A stretch of DNA of 6,438 bases, taken from assembly GCA_027061705.1 (NCBI GenBank), contig JAMOVB010000091.1, positions 1-6,438 on the forward strand, in the 5' to 3' direction. The stretch's first letter is position 1, and every line of letters starts with the position of its first letter. The notes under the pieces were generated by a model that saw nothing but the letters and a program-made list of their open reading frames with translations, made no database searches and was not told the DNA's origin. Origin of the DNA: Desulfurococcales archaeon (GTDB lineage Archaea; Thermoproteota; Thermoprotei_A; Sulfolobales; NBVN01). Positions 1-4,844 of this stretch are shown one piece after another. The translations under genes were made by a program, and so were the position numbers.

Positions 1-917
1 GAGCGAAGTACGTGCCGGAAAAGGGAGGGATCCACCCCAGAGAGGCCTCCCTATACTTCATGCAGGAAGCCCCGAACGTAATTGCAAGGGCGCTCAAAAG
101 CGCAGGCATCGGCGCCCACGAACTCGACGGGGTAGCCGTGGCGTTAGGCCCCGGCCTAGGGCCATGCCTGCGTGTCGGGGCTACCTTAGCGCGTGCCCTC
201 GCATCATACTTCAAGAAGCCGTTAATACCTGTGAACCACGCCGTAGCGCATATTGAGATAGGTAAGCTAGTAACCGGGGCTAAAGACCCCCTAATCGTAT
301 ACCTCTCGGGAGGGAACACGATAATCTCAGCCTTCGCCTCAGGCAGGTACAGGATATTCGGAGAGACCCTAGACATGCCCCTAGGGAACTTCATAGACAC
401 TTTCGTGCGGGAGGTGGGGCTCGCACCCCCCTACGTGGTTAAGGGGGTTCATAAGATAGACGAGTGCGCCGATGCCGGCGGGGAGGAATTCATAGACCTC
501 CCGTACGTGGTTAAGGGGCAGGACGTCTCCTTCTCGGGATTGCTTACGGCCGCGCTCAGGGCGGTGAGGTCTGGGAAGAAGCTTGAGGACGTGTGCTACA
601 GTTTGAGGGAGATAGCCTACTCAGCGATAGTCGAGGTTAGCGAGCGTGGCTTGGCGCACACTGGTAAGAAGCAAGTCCTCCTCGTAGGGGGTGTCGCCGC
701 GAGTAGGGCACTCCGCAGCAAGTTTGAGGCGATGGCTGAGGAGAGAGGTGTCGAGGTTAAGGTGGTTCCGCCCAAGTACGCTGGCGATAATGGAGTGATG
801 ATTGCGTGGACCGGGGTTCTCGCACTTAAGCACGGCGTCACGGTAAGGCCTGAGGAGGCATTCATTAATCAGAGGTGGAAGCTTGACCAGGCAGACGTCC
901 CGTGGGGGGACCCCTGA
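1..917 (+). CDS. kae1: KEOPS subunit Kae1, tRNA N6-threonylcarbamoyladenosine synthase (5' partial)
   Basis: Kae1 is the catalytic subunit of KEOPS in the cytoplasm; it transfers the threonylcarbamoyl group from threonylcarbamoyl-AMP to A37 of ANN-decoding tRNAs. The reading frame is open from the first whole codon at 3 and begins AKYVPEKGGIHPREA, a segment that normally lies a few dozen residues inside the protein, so the true start is off the window and the GTG at 12 is internal. Visible ASKHA-fold motifs are: metal-binding NHAVAHIE with histidine codons at 237 and 249; SGGNT at 306-320; GETLDMPLGNFIDTF; KGQDVSFSGLLTAA; VGGVAASRALR; and AGDNGVMIAW with the metal-ligand aspartate at 786. About 304 residues are present, against roughly 325-340 for the family. 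The usual HPGGP loop is replaced by PPYVVKGVH, which resembles the PYVVKG found 24 codons further on. The gene overlaps bud32 by 35 bases, consistent with Kae1-Bud32 being physical partners and fused in some archaea. Confidence 0.96.
   Translation, partial: AKYVPEKGGIHPREASLYFMQEAPNVIARALKSAGIGAHELDGVAVALGPGLGPCLRVGATLARALASYFKKPLIPVNHAVAHIEIGKLVTGAKDPLIVYLSGGNTIISAFASGRYRIFGETLDMPLGNFIDTFVREVGLAPPYVVKGVHKIDECADAGGEEFIDLPYVVKGQDVSFSGLLTAALRAVRSGKKLEDVCYSLREIAYSAIVEVSERGLAHTGKKQVLLVGGVAASRALRSKFEAMAEERGVEVKVVPPKYAGDNGVMIAWTGVLALKHGVTVRPEEAFINQRWKLDQADVPWGDP
872..877 (+). promoter_or_regulatory. Shine-Dalgarno motif for bud32, inside kae1
   Basis: GAGGTG lies five bases before the TTG at 883. 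It supports TTG as the bud32 start: the next GTG in frame is at 943, inside the conserved glycine loop, and there is no ATG between. Confidence 0.6.
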
Positions 918-1554
918 GATAATCGCTGTCGGAGCGGAGGCGGTGCTGGCCAAGTACGAGTTCCTAGGCAGGCCAGCCATATACAAGGTTAGGGTAAAGA
1001 AGCCGTACAGAGATCCTAGGCTTGACGAGAGGTTACGTCGCGAACGCACATTCACCGAGTCACGCATAATGAATAGGCTGAGGACGGAAGGCCTCCCAGT
1101 CCCCGCCCTATACCTAGTCGACCCTAAGGGCGAGTACCTAGTCATGGAGTTCATTGAGGGAGAGCTGCTGAAGAACATGATAGTTGAGAGAAGGGAATTC
1201 CGCCACATAGTTAGGGAGCTAGGGAGAGTTGTAGCGAGAATGCACGAGCTCGGGGTAGTTCACGGCGACCTAACGACCTCAAACGTCATAGTTAGGGGAG
1301 GGCGGCCATACCTAATAGACTTCGGCCTAGCACGCTTCAGCGATGAGTTAGAGGACATAGGCGTCGACATACACCTCTTCCTAAGGGCGGTTGAGAGCAC
1401 ACACTACGAACTCAAAGATGAGATAATGAAGGAGTTCCTCAAAGGGTATGGAGAGGTCGTCGGCGAGGATAGGGTTAAGGAGGTCATGGATAAGGTGCAT
1501 GAAATAAGGCTTAGGGGGAGGTACGTTGAGGAGCGGAGAAAGAGGCGAGGGTAA
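883..1554 (+). CDS. bud32: KEOPS subunit Bud32, atypical small protein kinase/ATPase
   Basis: Bud32 binds Kae1 and Cgi121 in KEOPS and supplies the ATPase activity needed for tRNA t6A modification; it is related to the RIO kinases. The 223-residue protein is of usual archaeal length. It shows, in order: a reduced glycine-loop region AVGAEAVL (15-22); the ATP-binding lysine in IYKVRV (K35); the family block LDERLRRERTFTESR with the helix-C glutamate at E59; the hinge YLVMEFIEGE (85-94); the catalytic HGDLTTSN (127-134); metal-binding DFG (146-148); and a basic C-terminal tail RGRYVEERRKRRG (211-223). The TTG start is supported by its Shine-Dalgarno motif and by homology beginning around residue 12. 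The first ten or so residues are encoded within the kae1 overlap and look like a lineage-specific extension. No cysteines are present. Bud32 stands alone here and is not fused to Kae1. Confidence 0.96.
   Translation: MTRQTSRGGTPEIIAVGAEAVLAKYEFLGRPAIYKVRVKKPYRDPRLDERLRRERTFTESRIMNRLRTEGLPVPALYLVDPKGEYLVMEFIEGELLKNMIVERREFRHIVRELGRVVARMHELGVVHGDLTTSNVIVRGGRPYLIDFGLARFSDELEDIGVDIHLFLRAVESTHYELKDEIMKEFLKGYGEVVGEDRVKEVMDKVHEIRLRGRYVEERRKRRG
1517..1522 (+). promoter_or_regulatory. Shine-Dalgarno motif for the XTP pyrophosphatase gene, inside bud32
   Basis: GGAGGT is preceded by more G residues and lies three bases before the TTG at 1526. The spacing is tight but it is the only good motif near this start, and no other ATG, GTG or TTG occurs in frame before the conserved TGN motif. 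Confidence 0.5.
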
Positions 1555-2137
1555 GCCCCTAACGCTGTGGGTCCTTACGGGGAATGAGGGGAAGTTAAGG
1601 GAGTTCAAATCCCTTGGCGAGTCCTTAGGAGTAAGGGTTGAGAGGGCTATAGCCCCGAAGCTAGAGATACAGAGCGAGGAGCTCACGAGCATCGCGGCGC
1701 TTTCAGCAGTGTTGGCCAAGGCAGCATCCTCGATACCAACCCCAGCGTTCGTGGAGGATGCGGGGCTATTCATAAGGGCTCTTAAAGGGTTCCCAGGCCC
1801 TTACAGTAGCTACGTCCTCAAGACATTAGGCGTTAAGGGAGTGCTCAAGCTCATGGAGGGGGTTGAGGATAGGGCCGCTTACTTCAAGTCAGCCATAGCG
1901 CTCATACTACCCGACGGGAGTGTGAAGGTATTCACGGGCATCGTTAACGGTTCGATAACCCTCGAGGCTAGAGGGGAGGGAGGCTTCGGCTTCGACCCTA
2001 TATTCATGCCCGAAGGCTTCAGCATGACCTTCGCTGAGATGAGTACCGACCTAAAGAACAGAATATCCCATAGAGGGAAGGCATTCCGCGAGATGGTTTC
2101 GTGGCTACGAACAGCTTTTAAAACCCGACTCCCCTAA
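1526..2137 (+). CDS. rdgB: XTP/dITP pyrophosphatase, HAM1/RdgB family
   Basis: HAM1/RdgB enzymes hydrolyse deaminated purine nucleotides (dITP, ITP, XTP) to the monophosphate and pyrophosphate, keeping hypoxanthine and xanthine out of DNA and RNA. All family signatures are visible: TGNEGKLREF (18-27), which binds the triphosphate; FVEDAGLFI (75-83) with the catalytic aspartate D78; GFPGPYSS (88-95); GEGGFGFDPIF (150-160); and the C-terminal NRISHRGKAF (178-187). The length of 203 residues is slightly above the usual 185-200. The excess is an N-terminal leader of about 12 residues encoded in the 29-base overlap with bud32 and a short tail, LRTAFKTRLP, that contains the TATA box of the next gene. 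The overlap suggests co-transcription and translational coupling with kae1-bud32, a neighbourhood I recall from other archaea. Exact substrate preference cannot be read from sequence. Confidence 0.95.
   Translation: MRSGERGEGKPLTLWVLTGNEGKLREFKSLGESLGVRVERAIAPKLEIQSEELTSIAALSAVLAKAASSIPTPAFVEDAGLFIRALKGFPGPYSSYVLKTLGVKGVLKLMEGVEDRAAYFKSAIALILPDGSVKVFTGIVNGSITLEARGEGGFGFDPIFMPEGFSMTFAEMSTDLKNRISHRGKAFREMVSWLRTAFKTRLP
2115..2123 (+). promoter_or_regulatory. TATA box, candidate promoter of rps15
   Basis: CTTTTAAAA is a good archaeal TATA-box match in an otherwise GC-rich stretch. It overlaps the last codons of the pyrophosphatase gene. With the usual spacing of about 26 bases from box centre to start site, transcription would begin near 2145, leaving a short leader that still holds the Shine-Dalgarno motif at 2146. 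Confidence 0.55.
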
Positions 2138-2145
2138 TGGTGTTA

Positions 2146-2151
2146 GGAGGT
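2146..2151 (+). promoter_or_regulatory. Shine-Dalgarno motif for rps15
   Basis: GGAGGT ends eight bases before the ATG at 2160, a normal spacing for a strong translation start. Confidence 0.6.
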
Positions 2152-2159
2152 AGCGGCGG

Positions 2160-2648
2160 ATGAATAGGGGAAAGGAGAAAGGGCAGTCCCACTCAACGAG
2201 GCCTCCATCATCAGTAGCTCCTAAGTGGGTTCAGTACACTCCGGAGGAGATAGAGCTAATAATAGTCGAGCTAGCTAAGAAGGGCTATCCGCCATCAATG
2301 ATAGGCATTATTCTCAGGGACCAGTACGGCATACCCCTAGTTAAGTCCGTCCTCGGCACGAAGCTTCAGAAGGTCCTCAAGAAGTACGGAGTGAAGCTGG
2401 CGTTGCCTGAGGATCTATATAACCTCATGAGAAGGGCGGTAAACCTGAGAAGGCATCTTGAGGAGCACCCTAAGGACACGCACTCCCAGAGAGGGTTACT
2501 TGAGATAGAGTCGAAGATACATAGGCTAGTCAAGTACTACAAGAGGAAGGGCGTACTACCGCCTGACTGGAAGTATAGGCCGGAGCAGGCTAAGATCCTC
2601 GTTTCAAGGCCGCTCATAATAGTTCCCGAGGAGGGTAGCGGATCCTAA
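2160..2648 (+). CDS. rps15: Small ribosomal subunit protein uS15
   Basis: uS15 binds 16S rRNA early in 30S assembly, at the central domain. The 162-residue protein has the archaeal/eukaryotic architecture: a basic N-terminal extension, then [18 protein letters not shown] (21-38), the segment [17 protein letters not shown] (43-59), and the conserved S15 core [29 protein letters not shown] with the DTHSQRGLL loop (106-114) and the rRNA-binding helix [21 protein letters not shown] (119-139). Archaeal family members are usually about 150 residues; this one carries a slightly longer N-terminus rich in Arg, Lys and Ser, and a short acidic tail. It starts at ATG behind a good Shine-Dalgarno motif and has its own TATA box, so it can be expressed independently of the upstream KEOPS/pyrophosphatase genes. 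It contains no cysteine. Confidence 0.97.
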   Translation: MNRGKEKGQSHSTRPPSSVAPKWVQYTPEEIELIIVELAKKGYPPSMIGIILRDQYGIPLVKSVLGTKLQKVLKKYGVKLALPEDLYNLMRRAVNLRRHLEEHPKDTHSQRGLLEIESKIHRLVKYYKRKGVLPPDWKYRPEQAKILVSRPLIIVPEEGSGS

Positions 2649-2677
2649 AGCGGTCCCCTAAGCCTAGGGAGGGAGCA

Positions 2678-2684
2678 ATTAATA
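2678..2684 (+). promoter_or_regulatory. Candidate TATA box ahead of the Cdc45-like gene
   Basis: AATTAAT is the only AT-rich run in the 69-base gap after rps15. Its centre lies about 27 bases before the ATG at 2708 and 37 before the TTG at 2718, so a transcript from here would have almost no leader. The match is weaker than the boxes for rps15 and rps3ae, and read-through from rps15 is equally possible. Confidence 0.35.
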
Positions 2685-2717
2685 CTGCCTCCACGTTAAG
2701 TCATTGGATGAGGAGAG

Positions 2718-3851
2718 TTGCCGTTCACGTTCGACGGCGTCAATCCCGACGAAGTGTTCCGTAGACTGCTTAGCGAGGCTCAAGAGACTGGGGGCCCGCT
2801 GAGGATAATCGCTGCCCACGACCCGGAATCATCGGCAGCAGCCGGTTTAGTTGCTAAGATATTGAAGGCTATGGATGTCGACTTCGAGTTCATTAACGAC
2901 GTCTTCAAGATACCTCTCAGTGATGTTAAGTGCTTAGGAATCAATGTGCCTGAGAACATATGCAGGGACTGCGTGATAATAAAGTCTTCAGGCATAACAG
3001 CATGTAGTAGGGTCGGCTATAACTACGTGCTCAAATACACCTCCCTCACGAAGGGTGTTCTCTCACTCGTCAGTGAGCTTGAATTCATAACTAGAGACTT
3101 CAAGCTGACGGCGGCGGCAGCGATGCTAACCAAACACACACCGAGAATGGTTAGGGGGGAGTTAAGCAATAGTGAGGCGGAACTGCTAAGCAGCCTTGTC
3201 AACGAGGGCCTAGTGTCCGTTGAGGAAGGCCCCCCGCTGATAGGGTGGGATCCCAGCAACCCGTGTAAAGCGTTAACAACCAGCATAGATGTGCTCATAC
3301 CCTCTAAATTCATGAGGAAGTGCGGTGAGGGAGCTAGTGTCGAGGAAGCGGCTCTAGAGGTTAAGGCAGACCCCGCGCGCTTCCGTTCGAAGATATACTT
3401 AGTTAAGGGGAGGTGGGTTTCAAAAGACTTAATAATGGCGGCCTACATGATGGACTGGCTCACAGACGTTTACGGGGCGAGCGCGGTATTCCTAACTATG
3501 ATCAATCAGGCCTACCTAAGACTAGCCGCTGCAGGAATCATGAGGATGATGAGCACGTTACGCGACGTAATCGATAACCTCGGAAGGTACGGTAGGGTAG
3601 GCGTTAGCGGCAGGAAATACTTAATCGTCGACGACGTTAACCCCACGCAGTTCTCAGCAACGGTTGCCGAGAAGTCCATACGTAGCGCCGGCCTAATAGG
3701 GGATGAGAGACTCGTGATAAAGCATGAGGGCAGGTTCTACGTGCCAGCATCGACACTACCTCAATCCGTGAGAATGGATCTAGCGTCACGCGACGTAAGC
3801 GTCTGCGGGGGTTACTTCACGTTAAGAAGCTTGGAGGAGCTGAGCTGGTGA
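2718..3851 (+). CDS. Cdc45/RecJ-like protein (crenarchaeal GINS-associated type), probably without nuclease activity
   Basis: Crenarchaea carry a RecJ/DHH-superfamily protein that associates with GINS and MCM and is regarded as the counterpart of eukaryotic Cdc45; this 377-residue protein most resembles that group, judged by architecture and by its position between rps15 and pcc1/rps3ae. The N-terminal part has the DHH-fold start LRIIAAHDPESSAAAGLVAKIL (28-49), but the aspartate-rich motif I (DxDG type) has become HDPESS, and I find no DHH or DHN motif III. The C-terminal part (about 298-372: KYLIVDDVNP, then VRMDLASRDVSVCGGYF) resembles the nucleic-acid-binding DHHA1-like half. Cysteines 72, 82, 85 and 96 form a cluster. 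An in-frame stop at 2709-2711 forces a start at or after the TTG at 2718; the nearest Shine-Dalgarno-like GAGGAG is only two bases away. The stop codon overlaps the pcc1 start. Family assignment is firmer at superfamily level than for the Cdc45 role. Confidence 0.72.
   Translation: MPFTFDGVNPDEVFRRLLSEAQETGGPLRIIAAHDPESSAAAGLVAKILKAMDVDFEFINDVFKIPLSDVKCLGINVPENICRDCVIIKSSGITACSRVGYNYVLKYTSLTKGVLSLVSELEFITRDFKLTAAAAMLTKHTPRMVRGELSNSEAELLSSLVNEGLVSVEEGPPLIGWDPSNPCKALTTSIDVLIPSKFMRKCGEGASVEEAALEVKADPARFRSKIYLVKGRWVSKDLIMAAYMMDWLTDVYGASAVFLTMINQAYLRLAAAGIMRMMSTLRDVIDNLGRYGRVGVSGRKYLIVDDVNPTQFSATVAEKSIRSAGLIGDERLVIKHEGRFYVPASTLPQSVRMDLASRDVSVCGGYFTLRSLEELSW
3833..3837 (+). promoter_or_regulatory. 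Shine-Dalgarno motif for pcc1
   Basis: GGAGG lies ten bases before the GTG at 3848 and within the last codons of the Cdc45-like gene. It would also serve the alternative GTG at 3857 less well. Confidence 0.45.
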
Positions 3852-4123
3852 TAGCTGTGAGGGCGTGTTTAAGAATAAGGTTTGAAGAAGAGAAATTAGC
3901 TAAGGCTGTTCGTGATGCGTTAAGGCCCGATGATAGCAGCCCCCCTAAGGGCTTCACTATAGAGAGTGTTGCTAGCGGCGGGGAGCTAACGTACTTCGTT
4001 AAGGCTGAGACGCGCCCGCCTGAAGGGGTTCTAACTATGCTGTCAATACTTGATGAGGTCAGCAGGCTCTCGGAGCTCATAGAGAGAGTCGTTAACGAGG
4101 CCCGTGCGCGCCGCACCAGCTAA
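3848..4123 (+). CDS. pcc1: KEOPS subunit Pcc1
   Basis: Pcc1 is the small dimerising subunit of KEOPS that binds Kae1 and helps position the tRNA substrate. The 91-residue product has the usual length and the alpha/beta layout of the CTAG/Pcc1 domain: a first strand AVRACLRIRF (3-12), helix EEKLAKAVRDALRPDD (14-29) with the conserved LRPD, strands around FTIESVASGGELTYFVKAET (36-55), then the long helix GVLTMLSILDEVSRLSELIERVV (60-82). The GTG start shares a four-base overlap (GTGA) with the stop of the Cdc45-like gene, which implies translational coupling to it. A second GTG at 3857 is possible but would trim the first strand. It lies about 2.3 kb downstream of bud32, so three KEOPS subunits are within one window. 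No separate promoter is visible. Confidence 0.9.
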   Translation: MIAVRACLRIRFEEEKLAKAVRDALRPDDSSPPKGFTIESVASGGELTYFVKAETRPPEGVLTMLSILDEVSRLSELIERVVNEARARRTS

Positions 4124-4125
4124 TT

Positions 4126-4133
4126 CTTATAAA
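4126..4133 (+). promoter_or_regulatory. TATA box, promoter of rps3ae
   Basis: CTTATAAA, immediately after the pcc1 stop, is a close match to the archaeal TATA consensus. Transcription would start near 4156, giving a leader of roughly 12 bases before the ATG at 4168. No strong Shine-Dalgarno motif is seen in that leader. Confidence 0.6.
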
Positions 4134-4167
4134 CCCCGCACACACTTCTTGAGTAGGTTCGGGCGTC

Positions 4168-4791
4168 ATGTCGAGGGCAGTAATAAAGGATAAGTGGAAG
4201 CTCAAGAAGTGGTATCGAGTCCTAGCGCCCCCCATATTCCAGAGCGTGGAGATAGGCACGACCCCCGCGGACAAGGACTGGAAGCTATTAGGTAGGGTGT
4301 TCGAGGTCACACTCTTCGACATCACAGGGGATTTCAGCAAGCACCACATCCACCTGTATTTCCAGGTCTACGACGTTAAGGAGGACGTAGCCTACACGAG
4401 GTTCAAGGGGCATGAGCTCGCCAGAGACTACATGAAGTCCATAATCAGGAGGAAGTCAAGCAAGATAGCAGCTATAGTGGACGTGCAGACGAAGGACGGC
4501 TACGTACTCAGAGTTCAGGGTGTGGCCTTAACTGCCTACAGGTGCAAGACTAGCCAGAAGAAGGCGATACGGAAGGAGATAGTTAGGATACTTAGGGAGA
4601 GAGCGGCTGAGATGAACTTCGACGACTACGTTAAGGCAATGATCTTCGGGCAGCTGGCCAACGAGATATTCGAGGCCGGCAAGAAAATATACCCGCTTAG
4701 GAAGACCGAGGTCTACAAATCGCGCCTGCTTTACATACCGACGCCTGAAGGCCTTAAGAAGGCAGTCATAGTGGTCCACCCGCCGCACTAG
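4168..4791 (+). CDS. rps3ae: Small ribosomal subunit protein eS1 (S3Ae)
   Basis: eS1 is an archaeal/eukaryotic ribosomal protein on the platform side of the 30S subunit, near the mRNA exit. The 207-residue product matches the family along its whole length: DKWKLKKWYRVLAPPIF (8-24), LGRVFEVTLFDITGDFSK (41-58), the RFKGHELARDYMKSIIRRKSSKI block (78-100), the QGVALTAYRCKTSQKKAIRKEI stretch (117-138), and the C-terminal KKIYPLRKTEVYKSRLL (172-188). The ATG start follows a TATA box by a short distance, so the mRNA is likely short-leadered and strongly expressed. A single cysteine (C126) is present. It follows pcc1 by 44 bases but appears to be its own transcription unit, or one that also receives read-through from upstream. 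Confidence 0.97.
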   Translation: MSRAVIKDKWKLKKWYRVLAPPIFQSVEIGTTPADKDWKLLGRVFEVTLFDITGDFSKHHIHLYFQVYDVKEDVAYTRFKGHELARDYMKSIIRRKSSKIAAIVDVQTKDGYVLRVQGVALTAYRCKTSQKKAIRKEIVRILRERAAEMNFDDYVKAMIFGQLANEIFEAGKKIYPLRKTEVYKSRLLYIPTPEGLKKAVIVVHPPH

Positions 4792-4805
4792 TCGGCAGGC
4801 ATAGG

Positions 4806-4811
4806 TTTTAA
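4806..4811 (+). promoter_or_regulatory. Candidate TATA box of glmU
   Basis: TTTTAA lies about 36 bases ahead of the TTG start at 4845. Transcription would begin near 4835, giving a leader of about ten bases with no Shine-Dalgarno motif, as expected for a first gene in many crenarchaea. A second AT-rich run at 4821-4830 is too close to the start to act as the box. Confidence 0.45.
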
Positions 4812-4844
4812 CCACCGCCAAATTACTTAACACCGGTACCTACT

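Noticed and set aside
12..14. GTG as the start of kae1
   Set aside because: The frame is open upstream and the residues before it (AKY, leading into VPEKGGIHPREA) belong to the conserved Kae1 sequence, so the gene is cut by the window edge.
621..1208. A 195-codon minus-strand open frame across kae1 and bud32
   Set aside because: It is antisense to two well-conserved genes, its composition is Ser/Leu/Arg-rich as expected of a shadow frame, and it shows no family motif.
2656..2669. Small inverted repeat CCCTA-AGCC-TAGGG after rps15
   Set aside because: The stem has only five pairs and no T-rich run follows, so it is not convincing as a terminator or regulatory hairpin.
3817..4116. A 99-codon minus-strand open frame opposite pcc1
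   Set aside because: It mirrors pcc1 almost exactly and has low-complexity Ser/Leu content typical of an antisense shadow; Pcc1 motifs are clear on the plus strand.
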